Assembly (NCBI GenBank): GCA_003013855.2
Contig: ML058492.1
Span: 3,627,365 to 3,691,364, forward strand
DNA length: 64,000 nucleotides
Reading direction: 5' to 3'
Source of the DNA: Liriodendron chinense
Taxonomy: Eukaryota > Streptophyta > Magnoliopsida > Magnoliales > Magnoliaceae
How positions within the stretch are numbered: position 1 is the first letter of the stretch; the number at the start of each line of letters is the position of its first letter. A program made the position numbers and the translations under genes. The notes under the pieces were generated by a model that ran no database searches, was not told the DNA's origin, and saw only the letters and a program-made list of their open reading frames with translations. Shown one piece after another: positions 33,166 to 44,877 of the stretch.

Positions 33166-33700
33166 GGGCGCAGATTAGGTGTTACCGGGGAAACATCTCA
33201 GTGGGTGTTACCTCTACCATAGGGCCCACCTTGATGATATGTTGTATATCCACTCCGTCCATCCCCTTTTAAAGTCCATTTTAGAACATGGTGCTAAAAA
33301 TTAAGCATATCAAAATCTCAGGTGAACCACACCACAAGAAACAGTGATGATTGAATACTTGTTATTAAAAAATTTCCAAGGCCCACTAGTAATCCGTAAT
33401 GTTTATTTCCCATCCAACCCGTTGATAAGGTAAAAAAGAATTGGATGAAGGGAAAAATACGAGGATTAGCTTGATCCAAATCTTTTGTGGCCTACACAAA
33501 GCTTTTAATTGTCATTCACCATTTTTTCCAATGGTGTGATCCACTAGAGATTTAGATTTGCTTAAATTTTGGATAACATCCTTAAATGACCCGATAAAAT
33601 GGATGGACGGTGTGGATATGAAACAAACTCTTCAAGGTGTGCCCCACACGGTAAGGGTAATACCAACTAAGCTGTTACCCAGTAACAGCTATTCCGCCTG
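33166..33700. mobile_element. Foldback element, 535 bp
   Basis: Ends GGGCGCAGATTAGGTG and a diverged right end; inner inverted repeat GTGGGTGTTACCTCTACCAT versus GGTAAGGGTAATACCAAC. Flanks CTACAATAAC (33156-33165) and CTACAATAC (33701-33709) look like a 9-10 bp target duplication with one small indel. Confidence 0.8.
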
Positions 33701-34256
33701 CTACAATACTTGTTTTACTTAAAACGGGATCTTTACTGCAATAGCCCCTAGGTGGGGCTATTTTTACAAAAAGTTCAATTTCTTGTGAGGCTCATTTTTT
33801 TGGCCTTTTCACAAGAAATTGTAAACTTTTGGTCCAAAATACCCCTATGACCATCTAAAAAATGCCCCTCCTATCACATGCTCCTGCGTGCATACAACGA
33901 TGAAGAGGCGGAAGCCCTCTTGGGCGTGACAGGTGGTCCACTTGTGGGACCCACCATGTTGTATATGTTTCATCCATGCCGTCCATCATTTTTTCCATAT
34001 CATTTTAGGCTTTGGGCCATATCTAAATCTCAGGTGGGCCATACCTATAACAAACAGTTGGGACAAGGATGTCCACTGTTGAAACTTTTCCAAGCTCACC
34101 TTGATGTTTATTTGTCATCCAATCCTGTTGATATGGTCACATAGCCTTGTAGAAAGAGACCACACAAATATCAGTTTGATTCAAAGGCCCTGTGGGCCTC
34201 CACTATAAGAAAATAGTGAGGGCAGTGATGCCTATTGTTGAAGCCTTCCTTTGGCT

Positions 34257-34450
34257 AGAGGGAATTTGCCGTGCCAAGGGGAATCCACAGTGCTCGAGGG
34301 GATTCCACAGTGCCAGGGGGAATCCACATTGCTCAGGGGGAATCCACATTGCCAAGGAGATTCTATAATGCTCAGGGAGAATTCACATTGCCAGGGGGAT
34401 TCCACATTGTCAGGGGGAATCCATAGTGCTTAGGGGGAATCCACAGTGCC
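34257..34450 (+). repeat. About 20-bp minisatellite, block 1
   Basis: Roughly nine degenerate copies of CAGGGGGAATCCACAGTGCT, varying at a few positions (ATT for AGT, GATT for AATC). Confidence 0.88.
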
Positions 34451-34911
34451 CAGGATGACATATAAACATCACTGTGGACCCCAGAGAGGTTTCAACGATA
34501 GGAATTTCCCTACCCATATTTTCCTTTAGTGCGCGGCCCACTCGAGTCTTGGATCTAGCTCATTTTTTGTCACACGTCCTAAAATGATCTAAAAAAACGG
34601 ATGGATGATGTAGATTTCTCACAAACATCACGGTGGGCCCCACCTAGATTCCTAGATCAGGAACTTCCTATGAAAGGCTTTCCCAGGAAATCCACGTCCG
34701 TCAAAGGGCTTTTGCCCTAATGAAGTGAGGTCACCAACTTTTGTGGGCCCCATCATGATGTATGTGTTGTATCCACACCGTCCATCCATTTGGAGATCAT
34801 TTTAGGGCATCATCTAAAGAATGAGACAGATCCAATTCTTAAATGGATCCCACCAAAGAAAACAGTGGGGACAATGACATGATCGTTGAAACCTTCCTAG
34901 GGCTCGTGTGG

Positions 34912-35390
34912 GGTGCATCTTGATGTATGTTTTATATATCCATGCCGTCCATCTGTTTTTTCATATCATCTTAGGACGTGATCCCAAACCCTAAGAAAAT
35001 TCAAATCTCAGGTGGACCAAATTACTAAAAATAGTGATGAATGATCATTAAAACCTTTTTGTGGGCCACAAAAGTTTTGGATAAAGCTAATATTTATATT
35101 TTCCCTTCATCCAGACCCTCTTGACATTATCAATATCTTGGATTACAAATAAACATCACCAAAAGCTTACAATAGGCTCTTTTGAATTTTTAATGGTGGG
35201 GCACTCAATCACCACTATTTCCAATGGAATGGTCCACTTGAGATTTGGATTTGCATAATTCTTGGAACACCATCCTAAAATGGTACAGAGAAATGGATGG
35301 ACGGCGTGGATATACAAAATATCATCCATGTGGCCCACATGGTAGGGGTAACACCCAATAAGTTGTTCCTGGGGTAACACCTAATTCGCT
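34912..35390. mobile_element. Foldback element inside the 4.1-kb element
   Basis: Left arm GGGGTGCATCTTGATGTATG, CATGCCGTCCATCTG; right arm GATGGACGGCGTGGATATAC, GGTAGGGGTAACACCCAAT and end CACCTAATTCGCTCCC. The right terminus is the family end sequence; the left terminus is worn. Confidence 0.7.
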
Positions 35391-36154
35391 CCCTTCATGG
35401 ACAGAGTAGGTGGTCAGAGAGGGCTTCCACCCTATTGAAGTTACGTCACCAACTTCTGTGGGACCCACTGTGAACTTCTATGAGACCCACCGTGATGTAT
35501 GTGTTGTATCCACACCGTCCATTCATTTGAAGAGATCATTTTAGGGCATGATCTAAAGAATGAGATCTAAAGAATGAGTCAGATCCGATTCTCAAGTGGA
35601 CCCCACCAAAGAAAACAGTGGGGACAGTGACGTGACCAGTTGAAACCTTTCTAGGGTCCACCATGATGTTTATTTGAAATCCAACCTGCTCATAAGTTCA
35701 CACAAATATGGAATAAGGGAAAACACAAATAGCAGCTTGATCAAAAACTTCTGTGATCCCAAGAAGTTTTTAATGGTAGGACATCAATCAGCACTGTTTT
35801 CTTTGGTGAGGTCCACTTGAGCTTTGGATCTGCTTCATTCTTTGTCTCATCCCCTAGAATGATCTCTTCAAATGGATGAACGACCTTGATGTAACATATG
35901 TATCAGGGCGGGTCCCATGAGTGGACCACCCGTCCACACCCAAGAGGCCTTCCGCCTCTTCATGGACGTACGAAGGTGGTCAAAGGGGCATTTTCGACCT
36001 TGATGTTTATTTGTCATCCAATCCTGTTGATATGGTCACATAGACCTGTATAAAGAGACCACACAAACATTAGCCCGATTCAAAGCCCTTGTGAGCCCTA
36101 CCATCAGAAAATAGTGAGGGCAGTGATGCCTACAATTGAAGCCTTCCTTAGGCT

Positions 36155-36440
36155 CAGGGGGAACCCACATTACTCAGGGGGATTCCACAGTGCTCAAGGG
36201 GATTTCACTGTGCCAGGGGGAATCCACAGTGCTCAAGGGGAATCCATAGTGCTCTGAGGGATTCCATAGTGTCGGGGAAAATCCACAGTGCCAGGGGGAA
36301 TCCATAATGCTTAGGAGGAACCCACAGAGCTCTGGGGGATTCCATAGTGCTCAAGGGGAACCCAAAGTGCTGGGGGAATCCATAGTTCTCAAGGGGATTC
36401 TACAGTGCTCAAGGGGAACCCACAATGCTCAGGGGGAACC
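36155..36440 (+). repeat. About 20-bp minisatellite, block 2
   Basis: About 14 degenerate copies of the same GGGGGAATCCACAGTGCTCA unit as block 1, about 1.7 kb away. Both blocks follow the same preceding sequence (GAAGCCTTCCTT...), so the blocks belong to duplicated larger units. Confidence 0.88.
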
Positions 36441-38015
36441 TCACAGTACATCGGGCCCCCACTATGATGTTTCTTTGCCATCAAACCTTGGGGCCCACCA
36501 TGATGTATGTGTTGTATCCACACTGTCCATCTATTTGGAGAGATCATTTGAGGGCATTCGCCAAAGAATAAGGCTGATCCAAAGCTCAAGTGGACCCCAC
36601 CACAGAAAATAGTGGGGATTGAATGACTACCATTAAAAACTTCTAAGGGGCCACATAATTTTTCGATCAAACTGATATTTGTTTTTCCTCCGTCCATGTC
36701 CGTGTGAACTTATAAACAAGTTGGATCTCAAATAAACATCATGGTGGGCCCTAAGAAGGTTTCAATGGTGGGTGTTATTGTCCCCACTGTTTTTGTGGTG
36801 GGGCCCATAGAGATGGACGTGGGTGGAGCCTACACATGAAGCAAATGCAAAGTTCAAGTGGGCCCCACCTCAGTAAACAATGGTGATTGAATGCCTAACG
36901 TTGAAAACTCCATGGGGCCCACATTAATACATGGTATTTGATTATGTGGGGCCCATCTTTTATGTGGACCATTCGCCGTGTGAGCCGCACCTTCAATGTG
37001 GACAGTCGATCAAGGTGGTCCCAACTGTTTTCTGTTGTATGGCCCACCTAAGATCTAGATTTGGCCCAAAATGGGGCCCAAAGCCTAAAATGATCTTGAA
37101 AAAAGGATGGATGACATGGATGGAACATATACAACATGGTGGGTCCCACGAGTGGACCACCCGTCCACACCCAAGAGGGCTTTTGCCTCTTCATGGACGT
37201 ACAAGGAGCAGGTGTTTAGAGGGCTTCTTCCCTACTGAAAGTGACATCACCAACTTCTGTGGGCCCCACCATGATGTATGTGTTATATCGACACGGTCCA
37301 TCCATTTGGAGAGGTCATTTTAGGGCATGATCTGAAGAAAGAGACAGATCTAAACCTCAAGTGGACCCCACCAAAGAAAACAATGGGGACAGTGACGTGA
37401 CCGTTGAAACCTTCCTAAGGCCCGCCATGATGTTTATTTGAGATCCAACCTGTTCATAAGTTCACACATGGAAGAAGGGAAAACACAAATATCAGCTTGA
37501 TTGAAACCTTCTGTGACCCTAATAAGTTTTTAATGGTAGGACATCAATCCCTACTGGTGAGGTCCACTCGAGCTTTGGATATGGTTCATTCTTTGGCTCA
37601 TCCCCTAGAATGATCTCTTCAAATGGATGGACGACGTGGATGTAACATATGTATCAGGGTAGGTCCCATCAGTGGACCACCCGTCCACACCCAAGAGGCC
37701 TTTTGCCTCTTCATGGACATACTCAGGTGGTTAAAGGGGCATTCCGACTGAAAGTTTTGCTATTTCTCGTGAAAAAGGCTAAAAAAGATGAGCCTCACAA
37801 TAAACTGGACTTATAGTAAAAATAACCACACCACAAGGCTATTGCAATAAAAATCCCTCCCAAAACACCAAAATCTGTGTGGCCCAATATGTGTATATGT
37901 AAAATTCACTCTGATTTTATCTTTGATGTTAGGCTCTAAGCCCTAATATCAGCTAGTTCCACAACTTAATGGACGACATCACAAGGAATGGATGTGATTC
38001 CAGCCATAGGTTTGT

Positions 38016-38862
38016 GGCGCGAATTAGGTGTTACCCCTGGGAACATCCTAGTGGGTGTAGGGCTGTACATCGAGCCGAGTCGAGTAGAGGTGGGCCAAGC
38101 TTGGCTTGAATCGTCTGTGCTCTCCTTGAGTTCGAGCTCGAGCTCGAGCTCACTCTCGAGCTTACCATTGGAGCTTGCCTTGTTTGCTAAAACTTTCGAG
38201 GCGAGCTCGAGGCGAGCTAGTAGATCGAGTCGAGGCGAGCTTACCTCGAGTCGAGCCGAGCTTGCTCCTACCTCAATTTATTATATTTTTTTACTACAAA
38301 ATACAAATTAAAAGTCAACAAGATTAAGTTCAAGAAGTCATACATATATTAGGGGAGAATAGTATTTCTACCGATGGGACCCCACCATTAAAATGACCTA
38401 GCTCTGATCAGTTTTTTCTTTGGCCAGGTCACACATGCATTGAATGCAGACCACTAATAATATTTTCTGAACCATAATTAACACAGTACATGCATAGCTC
38501 ACCACATGAATGGACTATCCTGATTATTGTGTGGACCATCTTCATGATGAGGCTCAGTTGATTCATGGATTAGATGCACCACCTCCCTCGTAAAATTGCA
38601 ATCAATAGCCTCAAATGGTGTTTGGTCTTACCATAGCCCTTGTTTTGTAGATATGTATGGTGTGTGGTCTCACCGTAGCACCTTTGTTTGTGTAGTGTGT
38701 AAAACACACAGCCAGTGTGTGCTCACCATGTTTTGTACTTTGAAATTACGCAATCCATCAGATATGCTCAACAAGGAATGTTCTTACCTGGATAAAATAG
38801 TAGGATTAAGAAACCCCCCAACGTGTGAGGGTTTTCTATATCTTAAGTTTGGACCCCAATGT

Positions 38863-38893
<31 letters not shown>

Positions 38894-39634
38894 GGGGGGG
38901 GGGGGTGAATATCTATACGAAACGAGTCGAGTCGAGTCGAGCTCGAGCCGAGTCGAGCTTGAATCGAGTCGAGTTTCAAGTCGAGTGACCTAATGGTCGA
39001 ACTTGACTTGATTTCTGACTCGAGCTCCTAAATGAAGCTTGGCTTGACTTGTTCTACTGAGTCGAGTCGAGCTTTTTCGAGTCGAGTCAATTGAGTTTCT
39101 CGAGCTGACTCGGCTCATGACCAGCCCTAAGTGGGTGTTACCCCTACCATATGGCCCACATGGATGATATTTTGTATATCCACGCCGTCCATCCTTTTCT
39201 ACGGCCCATTTTAGAATGAGGTTCCAAAATTTATGCATATCTAAATCTCAAGTGGACCATACCACTAGAAACATTGTGATTGAGTGTTCCACCATTAAAA
39301 ATTCCAAAAAGCCCATCCTAAGGTTTTGGTAATGTTTATTTGCAATCCAATCTCTTAATAATGTCAATAATTTCTTGATGAAGGGAAAATAAAAAGATGA
39401 GATTTATCCAAAACTTTTGTGGCCAATAAAATGTTTTTAATGGTTATTCATCACTATTTCTAGTGTTATGGTCCACCTGAGATTTGGATCTTATGTTTTT
39501 GGATCACATCTAAAATGATATGAAAAATCAGATAGACGGCGTAGATATATATAAAAAAAACACATCTATATGGGCCTCACACGGTTAGGGTAACACCCAC
39601 TAAGCTGTTCCTAGGGTAGCACCTAATTCGCGCC
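38016..39634. mobile_element. Foldback element split by a hAT MITE
   Basis: Ends GGCGCGAATTAGGTGTTACC and the inverse GGTAGCACCTAATTCGCGCC. Flanks ATAGGTTTGT (38006-38015) and CTAGGTTAGT (39635-39644) agree at 8 of 10 bases, a Mutator-like duplication. The arm is interrupted in AGTGGGTG by the hAT element 38058-39129. Confidence 0.85.
38058..39129. mobile_element. hAT-type MITE with GAGTCGAGTC-rich interior
   Basis: Ends TAGGGCTGTACATCGAGCC and GGCTCATGACCAGCCCTA, flanked by a perfect 8-bp duplication AGTGGGTG (38050-38057, 39130-39137). The interior near both ends is degenerate TCGAG repeats in inverse orientation. A TG run and a run of about 29 G (38877-38905) lie within. Confidence 0.88.
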
Positions 39635-39649
39635 CTAGGTTAGTGTGGA

Positions 39650-40200
39650 GGGCGACCATGGTGCGTATCTTTCATCAAATCCTTTAAATCAGGTGTAATT
39701 CACTGGGATGAAAAGAAGATGCACACCACATGGAAGGCTGATTTTCTATCCTCCATTTTAGGCGATAAGGCCCAAAATCTGCTGGTTTTGTAGCTCAGGC
39801 GGGCCATGCCAAACAAAAAGGATGGGATTCCAACATTTGTGTGCGGCACCACCATGGTTCGTATCTTTCATCAAACCCTTTAATCACATGTAACTTTCCA
39901 GGATGAAGAGAAGATACAATGTCAACCTGATATAAAACTCAATCGGCACACACCATGTCAACTTAGGGCCAGTTTGTTTTACCAATTATAAAGGTGTTGT
40001 ATTGTACAACCGTCAGCTTCCTGATTACACTGACACTGTAAACAGTGTATGCTCGAATCTGGGAAGGATAACATTGGATTGGCAGGCGACCTTATGGAGT
40101 GATGGTGTTGGATCGCTTGAGGCAGATTGCCTCTCTCTCATATAATGTATCTTATCCAAAGTAAAAAAAATCTCTAATCAAACCAAATCTGCAATAAAAA
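39650..40200. repeat. 196-bp direct repeat pair
   Basis: ACCATGGTGCGTATCTTTCATC at 39655 recurs at 39851 with one change, followed in both by AAACCCTTTAA-like sequence and a GGATGAA[A/G]AGAAGAT segment. Function unknown; the rest shows no coding signal. Confidence 0.65.
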
Positions 40201-40217
40201 GAAATAATATTTATTTT

Positions 40218-40860
40218 CTTTAGGGGTTTTTTGGCACATGGATTTGGAGGATTCCAGGGGATTTCAAATCCCGTCTGTCTGTTTGGCACTATAATGTAAT
40301 TGATGATTTCAAATCCCTCAAAAAGAGGGTTTGAAATCCAAGTTGGAAGTTAGGATTTCATAAAAAATCTTCCCACCACTCACATGTGTAACATGTGTCA
40401 CACTAGACTACTAATATAACTGCATCACTAAAATTACTGCATGTGGCCCTATGATGATATCCCAAAACAATCGTATTATCAACTGCATCACTAAAATTAC
40501 TTCAATAGGATGATCTGCATAGTCCAAATGTTATCCATGTAAATCAATTGTTGGTTAGTCACTTGGTTGTGATCCCATGCTTGTGGACCATCCAAGACTT
40601 GGAATTTTATCATTTTCGGCCAAAATATATACTTCAATGGGCTTATTACAATCATTGTATCAAACATTACAAACATAAACTAATTAGGGATATTAAAGTT
40701 CATTCAGGAATTAAATTCAAATCCCTATAAATATACTATGCATAGCTACTTTTGTATTACAGGGGATTCCAAATCCAAGGTGCTAAAACAACTAGGGTAT
40801 TCCAAATCTAGGGGGGTTCCAAATCTAGGGTGTTTCGAATCCAAGGGGTTCTAAATCCAC
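40218..40860. mobile_element. Possible MITE rich in GGATTTCAAATCC
   Basis: Left part GGATTTGGAGGATTCCAGGGG and right part GGGTATTCCAAATCTAGG...GGTTCTAAATCCACG are loosely inverse. Repeated GATTTGGAATC/GGATTTCAAATCC words fill both arms. No sure target duplication. Confidence 0.45.
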
Positions 40861-40888
40861 GCTTTGAGATAATGTTAATCATTGAATT

Positions 40889-42281
40889 GTGCACTTTTAT
40901 CACCAATTCCACAATGCACGGATTTTAGTTTTTAATGGACTGACTTAAGTGTGTTTTTATGTTTGTAGGGAATTTAGAGAGAATGAAGAGAACAGGACTA
41001 AGTGTGGTGATTTAAAGAGCTTAGAAGGACAACCTAGATCAAACCAAGCTGTTGAAGAAGCAAGAAATCAAAGATCAGAAGTCCAGAGTTTAAAATTATA
41101 AAAAATCAGGAGGTTTCGGGCGATCGATTTTACTGATCAGGCAGCCGATCATGAGGTCAGGCAACTGATGGAGAGGTCGGGCGATCGAAACTCCTGAAAA
41201 TTTGAAGCCAAACTCTTTAGATGTTTTAACCACTTTCAGGCGACCGACTAATGGGGATCGGTCGACTGATGAAGCTGACGGGCAGTCTTGGGCAAATTGG
41301 TCGGGCAACAAACCGTTCAACTGATTTTTAACAAAAGGTTGTTAGACATATTTTGGGATGTTCGGTCGGTCGACCGGCGACCAATGGCGGTGTAAAAATT
41401 CTTACGCATCTCAAGAGGCGGTACTCGATTTTTCTATATAAGGATGTCTTCTCTAAGCTTCTAAACACATCTAAGATGTGGGGGATCAGAGAGAATTGAT
41501 CGTGGAGGAACTCTACTTCAAGTTTTCCCTTATTCTTCTAGTTTTAGTTTCTTTTTTTAGGTTTTTTTTTTTTTTTTTTATAGAGTTTTGATTAATCATG
41601 TTAGTGATGAATTAATCTTCTTAGTTAAGGTTAAGAGGAGAAGCTTATAGTTCGTTTTTAATGTTCTAATTTACTTAGATTCGAGATTTATGTTTTAATG
41701 TTGAATATTTCATTGATTTGAGTTTGAATAAAATTTTAGTTTTGGTTTTACTTTGATTTAGTGATGACTCCGGGCTCATTGAATGCTTAAAAGACTAAGA
41801 TTAGTTATTGATTTTACTAGGGATTGATCTGTAAAATTTATTGATTTATCGTAGACTATAGGCACAATAAACACTTTGGATTCCCTACGATTAATAACTT
41901 GGTTCTTAATGAGGGAACCAATTCAATGGATGTTCTAATCTATTTTGAGATCGCTGAATTATGATATAGCTACTCTATGATTCAGCTGGATAGGATAGGA
42001 CTTCGATTGCAGTTGTGTATTAATCGAATAAAGTAAATTAGGGATTGAAGATGACTATAAATGGATTCTTGCCGCTCTAATGTTTTTTATTATTGAATTT
42101 CTCTTTCTACTATCAAATTTCTATTGTTACTTTAATTAAATTTGAATTTTATAAATTAGTTTTAAATGGTTCTTAGTTCAAGTTCTAGTTCTTATTTGTT
42201 TTAGAAACTTACCACATAAGTCCCTGTGAGATCAACCTCGGATTCAAATTGAGTAACCTTGCACTTGGGGTTTGCCTAACA
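40889..42281 (+). mobile_element. Athila-like Ty3/gypsy 5' LTR
   Basis: LTR ends in GCCTAACA at 42281, seven bases before a primer site TGGCGCCGTTGTTGGGGA (42288-42305) of the tRNA-Asp type used by Athila elements. Start TGTGCAC at 40889 is a best guess. A degenerate array of GGTCG, GGCGATCGA and GGTCGACCGG motifs (41105-41395) lies just upstream of the TATA box TATATAAG (41435). Confidence 0.72.
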
Positions 42282-42287
42282 AGTTTT

Positions 42288-42305
42288 TGGCGCCGTTGTT
42301 GGGGA
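42288..42305 (+). other. Primer-binding site, tRNA-Asp type
   Basis: TGGCGCCGTTGTTGGGGA, one change from the usual TGGCGCCGTTGCCGGGGA type. It marks the 5' end of an Athila-like element in plus orientation. Confidence 0.85.
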
Positions 42306-42607
42306 TTTCGGTTAGGTTTTCTGAAATATTTTAGAATTATAGTTTGTTCTAAAATAGGTCTTTATTGTGTTTTTAAGTTAGGGTTTTATTTATTTAATTA
42401 GAGTACTAATGTACTTTTGTTTGTTTCTGTTTTGTAGGAATCTAACCTAGTTTGCCAATCGGGTACTATCCTTCCAAATCATTTTGCCTTAAATTATTTC
42501 ATTATAGGATTTTTATTTTTAGTTGTTTGTCTTCTCTAGAAGTAGGTCTAGAATTAGGTGTAGTTTGAGTGGTTCATGCCCAAGTGGGTTTGTGATCACA
42601 CTCTTCA
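42306..42607 (+). mobile_element. Athila-like leader, first part
   Basis: Non-coding leader of the Athila-like element up to the insertion of the solo LTR. No open frame. It continues at 43544. Confidence 0.6.
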
Positions 42608-43538
42608 TGATGCAGGACAGCCCTAAATATGATGCATGCTCTTGAACACAATTATTCAGCGAAAATAAAAGCAATAATAATAATAAAATCTAGCATTAAT
42701 TATCATAAAATAAGAAAATCATAAAGGAAACATGCAATGGAACGGGCCATCATCACAACCATGGAGTATGGAATTCAATTAATGCATAGGTTGGATTCGG
42801 CGAGGGATGGGACCTCCCGATCTTGCATGGCTATACCCAATCGATCAGTGAAGATCACTAGTCCGAAGAATCAGGAAGTTTCTCGGATTAGAGATTTAAA
42901 AATTTGGGGTTTTAGGGTTTAGTTTGATTCCCAAGGTTTGATCGAGGAAGGGTTGGCAAAACTAGGAAATAGAACGAGGAAGATAATTACTTTGAAGAAC
43001 TTGGAGGGGCACAAGAAGAAATTAGAAGATGAAGATTAAGGGAAGAGAAGAAGCATCACCATGAGAGAGAGAAGAGGAAGGAGGTAACCAAAGGGTTTGC
43101 TTTTCATTAATAATCAACTAAATTTCGAGTTTAGGGCTTAGCCCTCTTAAATAAACACTAAAAACAAGTAAAAGACTAAACTACCCTCAAACTTAAGTAA
43201 AAAAAATGAAAAAAGAAAACACTTGCGTAAAAGTTCGGGCGCTCGGTTGGGCGCCCGAAGACGTCCAAAAACGTCCAGAGAGTTTCGGGCGCTCGAGAGG
43301 CCAAGTTTGGGCGCCCGAAGGCAGTGGTTAGGCGCCCGATGGGCGCCCGAAGTCTTCAGCTCTTCAGTCCTGTTTCTCCAGTCTTCCTTCACATGTGTCC
43401 TCCCTGGATGGGTCTTCTATGTGTCTGATCACATGTGGAGGGTCTTCGGCTCCTCAATAGTCGCCTATCCACAAGGGCGGTGCTTGTGGTTGGCGCTTTC
43501 TTCGTTGGTACACTTGCAATGATCTTGTGTCCTCATCA
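42608..43538 (-). mobile_element. Solo LTR inserted in the Athila-like leader
   Basis: 931 bp with ends TGATGCAGGACAG and TGTCCTCATCA, flanked by a perfect 5-bp duplication CTTCA (42603-42607, 43539-43543). Probable minus orientation: a TATA-like TATTTAA on the minus strand (43147-43153) and an array of GGGCGCCCGAA palindromes (43235-43346) upstream of it. No internal region. Family not assigned beyond LTR retrotransposon. Confidence 0.82.
43235..43346 (-). repeat. GGGCGCCCGAA palindrome cluster
   Basis: Four to five copies around GGGCGCCCGAA and CGGGCGCTCG, including two adjacent ones at about 43330-43350. The position is upstream of the minus-strand TATA-like box. Confidence 0.85.
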
Positions 43539-43631
43539 CTTCATCTTCTAAGTGAGGGAGGACTAGTCGAAGGACTGCCTATCCATCATTGTGTTAGAAA
43601 ATATTTAAGATCTTTTAAATTGTCTAAGGAT

Positions 43632-43740
43632 ATGGCTGAGAATCAACCCAATTTGCAGGCTAACGAACAAAATAAAATCAAGGAAGGTGAAAACGAAGTG
43701 GGTAACATTCTAGGTCCTAGAACTTTACATGATTATTTAC
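43632..43740 (+). pseudogene. N-terminus of Athila-like gag, truncated
   Basis: 36 codons from ATG 43632, including the typical Athila gag motif LGPRTLHDYL. It is cut at 43740 by an LTR fragment. Rest of gag-pol is not in the window. Confidence 0.75.
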
Positions 43741-44300
43741 TGAAATTACATTGGGGGATACCCTATGCTAATTGCGGAAGCTTGAGGAGCACTTTAGAAC
43801 TATGAGTAAGGGGGGGGGGGGGGGGGGGGGGGGGGGGTAATTAAGACCTTTTTAAATCATTTAAAAACTCTTACCTAATTAAATTAGTTTAATAATTATA
43901 AACTAATTAAATAAAAACACTTACCTTCCAAGCTTAAGTGGGTCCAATCACAAAGGCTAAGAAGGATAAAGCAATTAAGCTTAGAAACTTGGTCGAGTTT
44001 GATTCCATACTCTCACACTTAATCCTCCACAAGGAAAGAGTGAAATTGGACTCTCAATAATGACACTTACTTTGTCGGATTGAGCCCTTTGTTTAGCGCT
44101 GCTTCAGGTTGCTTGATCTCCACTCTCTCGTGCTTCAATTAGCTCCCCTTTGCTCTCCTGATCATGTTCTCGATGCTTTGCCAAGGCCTCAGCTCCAATG
44201 ATCAACTACCTTGTATTTAATGCTCTAAAGAGATGCTTAAGGTGTTAGGAGTTATTCCAAAGCATGATGCATGGCGAAGCTACCCACGTGGTTTCAAACC
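43741..44300 (-). mobile_element. LTR fragment of the gag-only family
   Basis: Minus-strand end TGAAATTACATTGGGG, then the family sequence with AAGTGGGTCCAATCACAAAGG and CTTGTCGGATTGAGCCC. Recognisable until about 44255. At the site where relatives have a short G run it carries about 28 G (43810-43837). Confidence 0.78.
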
Positions 44301-44308
44301 CGCACAAC

Positions 44309-44869
44309 TAGGGCTCTCAATGGAGCGGGTCAGATCCGAGATCCGATTCGCTCCGAATCCGTATAATGCGGATTTGGATCTTAAAATAGGTCCGATTAGT
44401 TAAATGGACTGGATTTGGATCTTAAAATGAGTCCGATTACTTAAATGGAGCTGATATGGATTCACAGGAACATATCCGAGTTTGATTCGAATCCGATTAA
44501 GATCCAACTCATTGTCACCTTACTATATATGTTATATTCATGTTGGCCATCCGTTTTACAAATTATTTTAGGCTATGTCGACCATACCATAGTAAATAGT
44601 GGTATTTGCATCATTTTTTCTACTAAATTAAATATATTATATCATATATTTTTTTAAATTTGTAATGGGGGTGGATTCGGACCTAGATCCGACCCGAATC
44701 CGATGGTTATATGGATTTTGGATCGGAAATGGATCTAACAACTTATAAATGGATCGGATATGGATATCACTTTTTGAATCCGAATACGATCCGAATCCGT
44801 ATACAGATATACGAACTTGGAGCCGGATACAACTGGATCCGATCCGGATCCGACACATTGAGAGCCCTA
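44309..44869. mobile_element. hAT-type MITE with ATCCGA-rich interior
   Basis: 561 bp with perfect 14-bp terminal inverted repeats TAGGGCTCTCAATG, flanked by a perfect 8-bp duplication CGCACAAC (44301-44308, 44870-44877). Interior arms are degenerate GATCCGAATCCG repeats. No coding capacity. Confidence 0.93.
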
Positions 44870-44877
44870 CGCACAAC

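Larger units (their letters stand above)
33726..37857. mobile_element. 4.1-kb inverted-repeat element with internal repeats
   Basis: The left end GGGATCTTTACTGCAATAGCC and the right end (inverse GGGATTTTTATTGCAATAGCC) open terminal inverted repeats that can be followed for over 100 bp (GTGAGGCTCAT...AGCC...CACAAGAAAT). Inside are at least three direct copies of foldback-like units, each with ACCACCCGTCCACACCCAAGAGG or its inverse (33890, 35930, 37160, 37680), and two minisatellite blocks. Flanking 9-mers match in 6 of 9 bases only. No transposase frame is visible; probably a non-autonomous Mutator-like element. Confidence 0.7.

Noticed and set aside
38596..38988. 130-codon frame through the G run
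   Set aside because: Glycine stretch arises from the G run inside a non-coding hAT MITE.
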